Origin: Sandaracinaceae bacterium
Lineage (GTDB): Bacteria > Myxococcota_A > Polyangia > Polyangiales > Sandaracinaceae
DNA: 64,000 nucleotides
Reading direction: 5' to 3'
Assembly: GCA_020633195.1 (NCBI GenBank)
Contig: JACKEC010000015.1
Location: 682,001 to 746,000, forward strand
Numbering within the stretch: position 1 is the stretch's first letter; every line of letters begins with the position of its first letter. This document shows, piece after piece, positions 29,848 to 38,438 of the stretch. The position numbers and the translations under genes are program-made. Below the pieces are notes generated by a model that did no database searches, was not told the DNA's origin, and was given only the letters and a program-made list of their open reading frames with translations.

Positions 29848-30230
29848 GGCGTCGCGTCGAGCTCGCCATGCAGGACTCCGCGCTCGACCCCGATCGCCCC
29901 GACGATCGGCGCATCGAGCACCGCCGCTTCACGCCGAAGGGCCGCATGCATTACCGCGTCTTCCTCTACCTCGTCGGGCCCGACCTGCCCTTCGTGCGAG
30001 ACGTCGTGTACGAGCTGCACCCCACCTTCGCCCAGCGCACCCGCCGCGTCCGCCGCACCCTCGAGAACCCCAGCTGCAAGCTCGAGATCTGGACCTGGGG
30101 CACCTTCGAGATCCGCGCGACCGTCCACACCAAGGACGCCGGCGCGGTGACGCTCACCCACGACATGCGCTACCCCGGCGACTTCGACGCCCCCGACGTG
30201 CAGCTCGTGTCGCGCGACGGTCGATCGTAG
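29844..30230 (+). CDS. pYEATS-like (prokaryotic YEATS) beta-sandwich protein
   Basis: A protein of 128 residues from the GTG at 29844; ATG 29868 is an alternative start. The features YRVFLYLVGP, VVYELHPTFAQ and TWGTFEIRATVHTK match the strand pattern of prokaryotic YEATS-like domains, including the V-x-Y-x-L-H-P-T-F segment and the aromatic-Gly-x-Phe strand. Bacterial pYEATS domains are generally found with membrane partners and are thought to sense or transmit stress signals; direct biochemistry is sparse. Here the partner would be the overlapping upstream three-helix protein. It ends 33 bp from the end of the convergent EAD/protease operon. Confidence 0.7.
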   Translation: MRRRVELAMQDSALDPDRPDDRRIEHRRFTPKGRMHYRVFLYLVGPDLPFVRDVVYELHPTFAQRTRRVRRTLENPSCKLEIWTWGTFEIRATVHTKDAGAVTLTHDMRYPGDFDAPDVQLVSRDGRS

Positions 30231-30263
30231 GGGAGGCGGATCGCCAGCGCCGCCAGCCGAGCG

Positions 30264-31910
30264 TCAGGGCGCGGGCTCGCGGTCCCCGCCCTGGGGCGCC
30301 GCTTCGTCGGGGAGATCGTCGAGCCCGCGGCGATAGAAGGCGAGCCAATCGCGGCCGACGTGCTCGTGGAGGCTCCGCACCTCGCGCATGTAGTAGAGAA
30401 GCCGCCCGTGACGCATCGCCCAGTAGAGGTAGAGAGCCAACGCCAGCTTGCCGAACAATGCCAAGATCGCCGTGAGGCATTGGATCACGAGGAGCGTTGA
30501 CTTGCCTCGGCCATCCTCGTCCAGGAGGAAGTAGAGCGGTTGGATCGCGACGTAGATATAGATCACCGTGATCAGGTGTGTCGGCGCTCCGAGGAACTTA
30601 CTGTCGAGTCGCCCCACGACGAGAGCTAGCGCGCACGCACAGGCCACCCCGTTGACGAGCTGAAAGGCGTTCCACGGGCTCAGGAGCCCGGTGGCGTCGA
30701 CCTCGCCTTGGCCGGCACAGACCCAGAGCTCCAGGAGATGAAACGAAACGAAGATCAGCGAGGCTCTCGCCCAGGGGAAGTCGCGGTCGGACTGCTGGTC
30801 CTCCAGGTTCACGGTGGGCTCCTGCAGCTCGTACCAGAGCGCTAGGAAAAGGAGCGTCTGCAGGCTGTTGGCCCAGCCGGCCATCCACGGGAACAGCCAA
30901 GTTACGGTGGATTGTGACTCTTCTGCGACCTGCTCGGCGACGACGATCTTTGCGGCAAGGAATCCGTAGAAGATCACCCATGACCACCACAGGTAGATCC
31001 ACCGATGACGGAACCTCGACTGCGTCTTCCGAGCCGTCCGGGAGCGGTTGTCCCTTCCCCTCGGTGTGCGTGCTGCACGTCGCCATGTGAACAGCGCAAC
31101 GCCAGCTGCGAAGAGCATGTTCAACCCGAAGGACGAGATCGGACTGTACGTCGCCATGGCGGATAGCCCGTGGTCATCCTCGTCGGTGGTCGCACTAGCG
31201 GTCTCGCCCGAGGGCCCGCTTGCGTCCGAGGGTGGGCCGTACGCGGCGCGTAGGAATGGAACCGCTGCTCCGGAGACCATCGTGAGGGCCACGATGATGA
31301 GTACGCTCCAGAACATGTGGCTCGGCACACGTTTCCACCAAGTCCAGAACTCCTCAGCTCCCCGGCGGTCACTGCCACCTGGTGGCATCGACTCCTCGAA
31401 GAGCGAGAGAAAGGCGACCTCGGCGGCCTCCTGAACGCGCGGGTCTTGGCTCTCTCGGATCCGCCGGAGATTCTTCTCGAGCTCCTCGTCGCGTGCCGGA
31501 TCTACGCCGATGCCACCCCAGTCCCGGAGGAGCTCGAACAGTGATGGCGGCTTGGGACTTCCGTCTCCTTGCGGCGCCGGGATCGCGGCATTGCCCGCGT
31601 CCACGAGGTCGGCCAGAACGACCAGAGTGGATCTCGACTCTTGCTGCTTGTTCAGGCGCTCTTCGACCTCTCCAGTCAATCGGAGGAGGCTCCCCCTGAT
31701 CTTGTTTTCGGTGATCGTCTGCTGATCATTGTCGATGGTATCCTCGCGGATCTTCTCCTCTAGGCTCGCCAAGCGCCCCTTGATCACAGGGAGGTTATCG
31801 GTGAGAAGTTTGCCCCCGCCCGGGAGCTCCTCGAGCTCGGCGATGGCTGCACGCATCTCGGATTTGGACAGAAGGTCGCGGATCTTGTTGAGACGCTCAG
31901 TGATCGTCAT
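30264..31910 (-). CDS. EAD-containing multi-pass membrane protein
   Basis: A protein of 548 residues. Residues 1-85 form a helical effector-associated domain of the EAD11 type: LNKIRDLLSKSEMRAAIAEL, then RLASLEEKIREDTID and a conserved-type Asn near residue 69. The same pattern (RLxxLE, RExTI, T/N/R spacing) begins the neighbouring protease, so homotypic pairing is expected. A helical linker follows, and from about 215 there are roughly eight membrane helices. By analogy the EAD recruits the membrane domain as an effector, but the pore or enzyme activity is unknown. It is the last gene of the thirteen-gene operon, 3 bp after the EAD-trypsin gene. Its base composition is clearly less GC-rich than its neighbours. 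Confidence 0.7.
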   Translation of the reverse strand: MTITERLNKIRDLLSKSEMRAAIAELEELPGGGKLLTDNLPVIKGRLASLEEKIREDTIDNDQQTITENKIRGSLLRLTGEVEERLNKQQESRSTLVVLADLVDAGNAAIPAPQGDGSPKPPSLFELLRDWGGIGVDPARDEELEKNLRRIRESQDPRVQEAAEVAFLSLFEESMPPGGSDRRGAEEFWTWWKRVPSHMFWSVLIIVALTMVSGAAVPFLRAAYGPPSDASGPSGETASATTDEDDHGLSAMATYSPISSFGLNMLFAAGVALFTWRRAARTPRGRDNRSRTARKTQSRFRHRWIYLWWSWVIFYGFLAAKIVVAEQVAEESQSTVTWLFPWMAGWANSLQTLLFLALWYELQEPTVNLEDQQSDRDFPWARASLIFVSFHLLELWVCAGQGEVDATGLLSPWNAFQLVNGVACACALALVVGRLDSKFLGAPTHLITVIYIYVAIQPLYFLLDEDGRGKSTLLVIQCLTAILALFGKLALALYLYWAMRHGRLLYYMREVRSLHEHVGRDWLAFYRRGLDDLPDEAAPQGGDREPAP

Positions 31911-31913
31911 CGT

Positions 31914-32915
31914 CTACTCGCGAGGCCACTCTTTGCAGGTGGGCTTGATCGACGACATGAGAATCCCCTCGTTCGTGTGTCGCCCGGCCGTGAATGGGCC
32001 GCTGGCGTGGTGGATCGCGACGACCTCCCAGAGGTCGTTGAAGACAGGGGACCCGCTCGAGCCCGGCATGGTGTCGGTCGTGTAGTGAATGAACGGCGGC
32101 TCGACGGCGATTACGGCGTTGGCGGTCAGGCAGATCTGCTTCAACTGACCATTCGGGTGCTGGATGATCGTGACGTGGTCGTCGACGACGGGATCGGCGA
32201 ACGGGTTCAGCTTCGCGTGCCCCAGCCGCGCGAGCGCCGGAGCGTCGGGCTCCTCATGGACATCGACGATGGTGTAGTCGAGCGGTTGGTTCGTCTCGAA
32301 TCGGGAGTCGGGATCGAGACGATACCGCGTGCTCGGCTCCGCAACGGAATCGAGCAGGCTTCGGCCAAGCGAGTAGGCGAGCTGGTAGCCGAACTCGGCG
32401 AAAGAGTCGCGCGCGTCGGCCTCCGATGGGATCACGTGGTTGGCCGTCATGAGCGTCCGGGGTCCAATGAGGAAGCCGGTCCCCAGACCGCCAGGAGTGA
32501 GGATGCGACAAACGGCATCCGAGAGGCTCAACCCGAGCCGAAGCCACCCGATCTGTCTCAGGTTGTTGATGCCGTTGATCTGCTGCAGGGCCTTTGGCGT
32601 GAAGGCCGGGGTGGTCCCGGCTTCGAGGGCCGAGACGGGGAGTGCTGCTTTGGGCAGATCGCGCAGGAGCGCCTGGGCTAGGTCCGCGACGTCTCGGCGC
32701 AGGCGATTCCGTTCCACCGTCGCGGGCTCCTGAGCGATCGTGCCTTCTCGGACGCGCTTCTCGAGACCACGGAGTCGCCCGAAGAGCATGGTGACCGAGG
32801 TCTGCTTCTGCTGGGTAGTCCCTTCGGCGAGGCTGCGGAGCAGGTGGAGCGCCCCCTCCAGGTCGTCCTCTCCGAGCATTCTGTCGATCTCGTCGGCCAG
32901 TTGCTCCTTTGTCAT
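31914..32915 (-). CDS. EAD-trypsin-like serine protease
   Basis: A protein of 333 residues from the ATG at 32915; a TTG 11 codons upstream is also open. Residues 1-85 are an EAD11-type helical domain (ADEIDRMLGEDDLEGALHLL, RLRGLEKRVREGTI, ERNRLRRDV). At about 120-330 lies a trypsin-like domain with an intact triad: His160 in TLMTANHV, Asp213 in LDYTIVDV and Ser287 in TMPGSSGSP. No signal peptide is present, so the protease is cytoplasmic, as usual for conflict-system trypsins. The EAD probably couples it to the membrane protein encoded next. It follows the caspase gene after 49 bp. Confidence 0.85.
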   Translation of the reverse strand: MTKEQLADEIDRMLGEDDLEGALHLLRSLAEGTTQQKQTSVTMLFGRLRGLEKRVREGTIAQEPATVERNRLRRDVADLAQALLRDLPKAALPVSALEAGTTPAFTPKALQQINGINNLRQIGWLRLGLSLSDAVCRILTPGGLGTGFLIGPRTLMTANHVIPSEADARDSFAEFGYQLAYSLGRSLLDSVAEPSTRYRLDPDSRFETNQPLDYTIVDVHEEPDAPALARLGHAKLNPFADPVVDDHVTIIQHPNGQLKQICLTANAVIAVEPPFIHYTTDTMPGSSGSPVFNDLWEVVAIHHASGPFTAGRHTNEGILMSSIKPTCKEWPRE

Positions 32916-32964
32916 CGGCGGTCCAGCTCGAGTTGATAGTGACCCCAAGAATGCTCGGACATCG

Positions 32965-35900
32965 TCACGTCCCTCCGATTAGCTGCCGAACCGGCTCACC
33001 GATCGCGGCCAGCGGGATGCCTCGCCCCGGTCCGCCGGGTAGGCCCTCGCGGCCCCAGTGGATGCCCACGATCGCGCCCGAGTCGAGGTCGACGATCGGG
33101 CCGCCGGCGGAGCCCGCGAGGGTCCAGCAGTCGTAGGAGAAGCCGCTGCCGTCGGGCTCCACGGAGAGCACCGTCCCGCGGGTGATCGCCTTCTCTCCGT
33201 GGCCGAGCGAGCCGAAGACGGATGCCACGGCGGTCGTCGCGGGGTCGAGCTCGGACACGTAGCCGGTCCGCTGGTTGTGGCCGATGACGGCCACGCGCTG
33301 ACCGGGCTTGGGCGGGGCCAGGTCGAAGGTGACGCCCTCGATCAGGCCGGCGCCGCCCGACGTGGAGACGAGGGCGACGGAGAGCTTCCTCGCGCCCGGG
33401 ATCGGTGCGTCCGAGACGACGGCGTCGAGCGCGAACCGGGCACCTGTCGTCAGCTCCACCGCGCTCCAGCCGTTCAGGGCGCCGAGCGGCGCCTCCCCGC
33501 TGGAGAAGACAAAGGTCATGGACAGGAGTCGATCCGTGGCCACGAAGAAGCCGGTCGACATCCGCCCGACGGTGCCCTCGACGCGGACCGTCGCGTCCGT
33601 CGCGGGGCGCAGGCGTCGCGACCAGCCGAGGCTGGAGCTCGCCACCGCGGTCGCCGGGATGGCGGCGGGGGAGGCCGCCACGGACCCGGGCTCGACGCGC
33701 AACATGGACCAGGCGCCCGCGCCGACGAAGGAGTGCAGGGCGACGGGCGGGGCGCCCCCGACGCGGGCGGCTCGCGCCTCGAGCCAGCGCGACATGGCCG
33801 CGTAGCCGTCGGACACGAGCGGCACCCCCGCGCGGGTGGCCGCCTCCATGTGCGCGTCGGCTCCCTCCTTGCTCGCGAGCGCGAGGAGCACGTGGGCGTC
33901 GGGGAGCTGCGGATGGTCGGTCGCGAGCTTGGCGAAGTGGGCGCGGTGATCGTCGAGCTTGCCCGCGCGGGCGAGGCGATAGCCCGCGACCGCGTCGGTG
34001 AGCGGGTCGAGCCGCGGGTCGGCGAACAGCCTGGTGAGATCGTCGGCCTCCTCGAGCGGTGTGTGCGAGGCGAGGGCGCGCGCCCACGACTCGGACTCGC
34101 GGATGAAGTCCGACATCGGCTCCGCCACCGCGGCCTTCGAGATGACGTAGCGCTGGATCTCCACGGCCCCGTCGGGCTCCGCCGTCACCACGATCAGCGA
34201 GAGGCACCCCTCGAGGTGCGGGACGGGGAGGCTGACACCCTGCAGGCAGGGACCGCGCACCACCACGCTGGCCTTGGTCGAGCCCACGGGCCCCGACCAC
34301 TGGCGGGCGAAGGGATCGAGCCCGGTCACGGACTCGAGCGCGACGTCCTGCTCCGACCCCATCGCGCCGAACGCGACGGTCACCCCCGCGAGGAAGCGCT
34401 GCTGGGCCGACGCGTCACCCACGAGCACCTGCACCAGCGAGCCGGCCTGCCCGTCGAGGCCGAGCGGCTCGACGCCGAGCGAGCGGAGCCGATGACCGTA
34501 CGTGGTGTCTCCCATCTGCGCGGCCCACGCGGCCCACGCCAGGATCGAGCCCAGGCGCAGGGTCGCCGTCCGCTGGAACATCTCCGACGGCTCCGACCAC
34601 CCCGTCGCGGGATCGAAGCGGAGGTCCTGGGCGTCGAGGCGCGCGAGCACCCCGCTGGGCAGCGGCGGGCTGGCGGCCTCGTTGGGGTGGACCTCCAGGC
34701 GCGTCTCCTCGCCGGCGCGCACGAACACGGGCCGCTCGATCGGGGAGGCGCCGGGGAACGTGACCCGGACGCGATAGGTCCCCTCCTTCAGCTCCTGCTG
34801 GAGCCCTCGTCGGTCCGACGCGACGAGCCTGCCGAGATCGTCTCGGACCTCGGCGCGGGCCATCCGGTCGTCCGCGTAGACGCGCAGGACCGTGGGGGCG
34901 GGCTGAGGGATCGAGCGAGGCCTCGACACGTGCTCGAGCCGCGGCTTCGTGCGTGGCTTCCTCGGAGGCTTGGCGCGCCGGATCGGTCGGCGCCGCGGCA
35001 GCCCTTCGGCCTTGGCGGGCCGCCGTTGATGCACGCCGCCCCAGTCGACGTCAGGAGAGACGTCGACGCCGAGCAGGTCGGAGTCGACGCTGTCGTCGGA
35101 GTCGTCGTCCTCGTCGGAGTCGTCGCTGCCTTCCTCTTCCTCGTCCTCATCGAGATCCTCGTCCTCATCGAGGTCTTCGTCCTCATCGAGGTCTTCGTCC
35201 TCGTCGAGGTCGTCGGAGCCGTCGAGCGACTCGAGGTCGATCGGGTCCACGCCGTCGAGATCGATGCCGGGCGGCGAGGGCTGAGGCCCGTCGCCCGTGG
35301 GCGGGGGGGATTCCTCTCGCTCGAGCCGGATCGGGACCTCGACGTCGTCGATGATCTCCACGCTCCGGGTGGCGCGAACGAAGCCGGGAGCCAGGACCTC
35401 GATGGTCTTCGTCCCGGGCTCGAGGTCCCAGCTCACCGGGGTCGTGAGCGGCGCGCTCCGGGGCTGGGCGCGAGAGTATCCCCCGAGCGGGTCCCGGACC
35501 ACGATGGCGGCGTGCCCCGTCGTGCAGGCGTCCTTGGGGCGGACGTACACGCTCACCCGGCTCGCGGGGAGCGCCCCCACGCCGAACCGGGCCAGCTCGA
35601 TCGCGTCGCCGGTGGTCTGGAACAGGCTCGGGGTCGGAGCTTGCGTGCGGATCCCTTGGTTGCGCGTGCGCGCGTCGTCGACCAGGTGGCTCACCCGCCG
35701 CTGGGTGAAGTCGCTCACCGCGCCGAACGTCAGGACGTCTTCCTCCGTAGCGGTGTCCGCGACCAGGCGGGGTCCGCGCCCTCGGAGCGCCTCGAGCAGC
35801 GCCTGCCCGAAGAGGCCGCCGCGATCGTTCTCGAGCGCGCGCTCGGTGGTGGTCGCCGCGTACAGGATCGCCTGCTTCGTCGCGGGGGGAGTCCCTTCGT

Positions 35901-36432
35901 TGAGCTTCGAGAGGTCGAACGTCACCGACGCGGTCCCCTGCACGGGGAGCTCCGCCTCCGCGAGATCGCGGCACGTATCGAGGAAGAAGATTTGCTGCAG
36001 CGGTGGCGCGAGCTGCAGCGCGCCCAGGTACTTCGCGAGGAACAGGGCGTCGTCGAAGAGGTAGTCCTCGATGTTGGTCACCTCGGGCGCGACGAGCACC
36101 GGCGGCGTGTCGGGCGCGCTCGACGACGCCGACACCCCGTGGCCCGCGTAGAACACCCAGAGCCGCTTGGCCCCCTCCCCCGCGCGCTTGCGACCGTACC
36201 GGTTCAGGACCTCGTGGATGTTGTCGCGCGTGGCCTCCGTGAACGGGAGGTGCGGCGCCGGGCGGTCTGGCCGCGGCGAGAGCAGGAGCGTCAGCGTCGA
36301 CGCGTCGGCGCGGCCGGCGCCGGGCGCGGTGACCCACTCGGCGAACTTCAGGGCGTCGTGGACGGCGGCGCCGAGGTTCCACCCCGCGTGGTCGTAGCGG
36401 TCGAGCCCGATGACGATCGCGTGGTCGGTCAT
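32965..36432 (-). CDS. Caspase-like peptidase fused to a catalytically dead trypsin-like domain
   Basis: A protein of 1155 residues. The caspase/metacaspase (C14) domain at 1-250 has the dyad His98 (WVFYAGHGVS) and Cys154 (IFFLDTCRD), so it should be active. Two beta-sandwich-like segments flank a strongly acidic tract near 420-470 (repeats of DEDEDL) and a basic proline-rich stretch. A helical region of about 300 residues precedes the C-terminal domain (about 925-1155), which has trypsin-like order but FFVATDRLLSMTFVF (His replaced by Phe), ARKLSVALV (Asp replaced) and LAGSAGGPIVD (Ser replaced by Ala). All three catalytic residues are lost, so it probably serves as a sensor or substrate-binding module. 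The start overlaps the upstream protease stop (ATGA), so the two are coupled. Confidence 0.85.
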   Translation of the reverse strand: MTDHAIVIGLDRYDHAGWNLGAAVHDALKFAEWVTAPGAGRADASTLTLLLSPRPDRPAPHLPFTEATRDNIHEVLNRYGRKRAGEGAKRLWVFYAGHGVSASSSAPDTPPVLVAPEVTNIEDYLFDDALFLAKYLGALQLAPPLQQIFFLDTCRDLAEAELPVQGTASVTFDLSKLNEGTPPATKQAILYAATTTERALENDRGGLFGQALLEALRGRGPRLVADTATEEDVLTFGAVSDFTQRRVSHLVDDARTRNQGIRTQAPTPSLFQTTGDAIELARFGVGALPASRVSVYVRPKDACTTGHAAIVVRDPLGGYSRAQPRSAPLTTPVSWDLEPGTKTIEVLAPGFVRATRSVEIIDDVEVPIRLEREESPPPTGDGPQPSPPGIDLDGVDPIDLESLDGSDDLDEDEDLDEDEDLDEDEDLDEDEEEEGSDDSDEDDDSDDSVDSDLLGVDVSPDVDWGGVHQRRPAKAEGLPRRRPIRRAKPPRKPRTKPRLEHVSRPRSIPQPAPTVLRVYADDRMARAEVRDDLGRLVASDRRGLQQELKEGTYRVRVTFPGASPIERPVFVRAGEETRLEVHPNEAASPPLPSGVLARLDAQDLRFDPATGWSEPSEMFQRTATLRLGSILAWAAWAAQMGDTTYGHRLRSLGVEPLGLDGQAGSLVQVLVGDASAQQRFLAGVTVAFGAMGSEQDVALESVTGLDPFARQWSGPVGSTKASVVVRGPCLQGVSLPVPHLEGCLSLIVVTAEPDGAVEIQRYVISKAAVAEPMSDFIRESESWARALASHTPLEEADDLTRLFADPRLDPLTDAVAGYRLARAGKLDDHRAHFAKLATDHPQLPDAHVLLALASKEGADAHMEAATRAGVPLVSDGYAAMSRWLEARAARVGGAPPVALHSFVGAGAWSMLRVEPGSVAASPAAIPATAVASSSLGWSRRLRPATDATVRVEGTVGRMSTGFFVATDRLLSMTFVFSSGEAPLGALNGWSAVELTTGARFALDAVVSDAPIPGARKLSVALVSTSGGAGLIEGVTFDLAPPKPGQRVAVIGHNQRTGYVSELDPATTAVASVFGSLGHGEKAITRGTVLSVEPDGSGFSYDCWTLAGSAGGPIVDLDSGAIVGIHWGREGLPGGPGRGIPLAAIGEPVRQLIGGT
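35150..35212. repeat. 18-bp tandem repeats encoding Asp/Glu units
   Basis: The unit cctcatcgaggtcttcgt and close variants repeat three to four times in tandem inside the caspase gene. They encode the DEDEDL repeats of the acidic linker. Such tracts may vary in length between strains. Confidence 0.75.
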
Positions 36433-37514
36433 GACGTCGGGAGCTCCACCCCCTCGTCGGCGAGGAAGGGGTCACCGACGAGCGCCGAGAAGGGCACGCA
36501 GTAGTTCGCGGTCCCGTAGGTCCCGCCGTAGTGCAGGCCCCGGACGCGGTGGTCGCCGAAGGCGATGACGGGGGAGCCCGAATTGCCGCCGAGGGTCGAG
36601 GCGTCGTGCGTCTCGTTCGCCGCGCCGAGGAGCTTGCCGGGGCAAACTCGTTTGCTCACCACGCTCGACGCCCCGCCGAACAGGAGATCGAGGACGACCG
36701 GGGACGTCGCGTTGCGGTACGCCGCGGGGTAGCCCGCGAGGTAGACGGGGGTCCCGGCGGGCTCGGGGGCGGCCCCCGAGAGGGGCAGGGCGAGGTCTCT
36801 GCTGTGCGGCACGCCGACCACCTCGAGCAGCGCGGCGTCGTGCGTGTCGTGGAGCGCGACGATGCTCCGCACGCGGCCCGCCAAACCGCTCCACGGCGGC
36901 GCGTCACCCGCGTTCCAGTGAGGGCGCTTCGCCGCGTCCGCCTCCCACGTCGCGCTCGTCGCCGCGCGGACCTGGTCGAGCTTCGCGCGCCAGTCGAGGT
37001 CGTTGAACACGTCGAGACCGCAGAGGATCGCGACCACGTGGTTGTTCGTGATCACCCGCTCCGCCGCGACGAACCAGCCGGTGCCGGCGACGTCTCCGTT
37101 CGGCCCGTCGAGCCGACCGACCCCCTGGATCAGGTCCTCGATCACCCCGCGCGCCTTCTTGAGCGCAGGCCACGTCGGGGGGAGCTTGAGGAGCTTGCCG
37201 CCGTTCGTGCGCAGCGCCGGCCGGCCCACGAGGTGGACGAACAGGTGCAGCGCCTCCTTCTCCTCGTCCGACAGCGCCGCGTCCGGATCCTGCTCGAGCT
37301 TCTTCGTCGCGCCGGTCGCGAGCGCGAACAGCGCCGCGATCTGCGGGTCGTTCGCGGGGTTGTCCGGCTCGCCGATCAAGCCGAGCTCGACTGGCGCGCG
37401 ATCGCGCGCGACCCCGAGGAGGCCGGACACCGGATCGGAGCCGAGGACCGACCCGAGGCTGTCCAGCGGGGGGAGCCGGTCGAGGAACCACTGGCCGTCG
37501 TGTGTGTCCTTCAT
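36429..37514 (-). CDS. Cytoplasmic trypsin-like serine protease
   Basis: A protein of 361 residues. An N-terminal helical region (1-135) of no recognised family is followed by a trypsin-like domain with a full triad: His159 in VITNNHVV, Asp226 in THDAALLEV and Ser312 in TLGGNSGSPVI. There is no signal peptide. The domain resembles that of the trypsin-PLD protein at the head of the operon (shared HDA-TLGGNSGS segment and LHYGG/LHFAG strand), pointing to duplication. It overlaps the caspase gene by 4 bp, so protease and caspase are translationally coupled and may form a cascade. Confidence 0.87.
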   Translation of the reverse strand: MKDTHDGQWFLDRLPPLDSLGSVLGSDPVSGLLGVARDRAPVELGLIGEPDNPANDPQIAALFALATGATKKLEQDPDAALSDEEKEALHLFVHLVGRPALRTNGGKLLKLPPTWPALKKARGVIEDLIQGVGRLDGPNGDVAGTGWFVAAERVITNNHVVAILCGLDVFNDLDWRAKLDQVRAATSATWEADAAKRPHWNAGDAPPWSGLAGRVRSIVALHDTHDAALLEVVGVPHSRDLALPLSGAAPEPAGTPVYLAGYPAAYRNATSPVVLDLLFGGASSVVSKRVCPGKLLGAANETHDASTLGGNSGSPVIAFGDHRVRGLHYGGTYGTANYCVPFSALVGDPFLADEGVELPTS

Positions 37515-37544
37515 CCGCCGATCTCCCGAGCCGTCACGTGGCCA

Positions 37545-38429
37545 TCAGAACCAGGCCCGCAGGCCGTCGAGGTCGTCGCTCGCGCGCGCCCGCTCGTTCC
37601 CCCGCACGACGGCGGCTCGCTCGAAGGGGTAGGTGTCGTACGGAGGGGCGCGCTCGATGAGGTGGACGCACGCCCCGAGGTGGAACGGCATGGCCAGATC
37701 CATCTCCCAGATGTCGCCGCAGAACAGCGTCCGCTCGAGGGCGTCGCCGTCGCCCGCGAGCGCGCTGTCGATCGCGCTCGCGTAGTAGGCGCGCCGCAGG
37801 TAGAGGGGGCGGGCGAGCCCGTCGCCGTCGACCGCGGCGGGCAGCTTCAGGAAGCGCGACAGGAGCGGCTCCGACAGCTCCGCGGCGCCGACCACGGGCT
37901 CCGCGATCTTGTACTTCGACGCCCCCGACTGGACGCCGATGAAGTCGGGGATCGAGCCCTCGAACAGCGCCGCCAGTCGACGGACGACCTTCTTCGTCGA
38001 GGAGTTCGAGATGAAGGTCACCCGAGCGCCCGCGGACTGGAGGAAGCCCAGCACGGTCTTCAGCTCCGGCCGCAGCGGCGCCGGGTTCGCGTCGTCGGCT
38101 TGCTTGAACGTCTCGGCGGAGACGTTCTCCGTCGCGCCGCGCTGGCGCCGGAGCCGCTGCGCCGCCTCGTAGGAGAGGATGTAGGGGTCCGCCGCGGCGG
38201 GCGCCGAGGGCGTCGTCTCGAGGGTCCAGCCCGCGTCGGGCGAGCTCCGCCGGACGGCCTCGAGGGCGTCGCGCCACGCGGCGTCGGAGATGGGGTCGTC
38301 GCGGAACACCGTCGCGTTCAGCGCCGCGTGGTAGTCGCGGAGGAAGTTCTCGGCGATCGCGGGGATGTCCGTGCAGGTCCCGTCGAAGTCGAAGACCACG
38401 TGCTCGATGGGGTTGAATCGGATCGACAT
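37545..38429 (-). CDS. HAD-superfamily hydrolase
   Basis: A protein of 294 residues with the HAD motifs: DFDGTCTD (nucleophile Asp14, acid Asp16), SNSS (motif II) near residue 146, a Lys-containing segment near 170, and CGDIWEMD (motif IV). The cap is helical and inserted after motif I. By family it is a phosphatase or phosphonatase-like enzyme; the substrate is unknown. It sits between the redox cassette and the protease pair, 30 bp upstream of the trypsin-like gene and 9 bp downstream of the cupin gene. Confidence 0.8.
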   Translation of the reverse strand: MSIRFNPIEHVVFDFDGTCTDIPAIAENFLRDYHAALNATVFRDDPISDAAWRDALEAVRRSSPDAGWTLETTPSAPAAADPYILSYEAAQRLRRQRGATENVSAETFKQADDANPAPLRPELKTVLGFLQSAGARVTFISNSSTKKVVRRLAALFEGSIPDFIGVQSGASKYKIAEPVVGAAELSEPLLSRFLKLPAAVDGDGLARPLYLRRAYYASAIDSALAGDGDALERTLFCGDIWEMDLAMPFHLGACVHLIERAPPYDTYPFERAAVVRGNERARASDDLDGLRAWF

Positions 38430-38438
38430 CGAGCGGCC

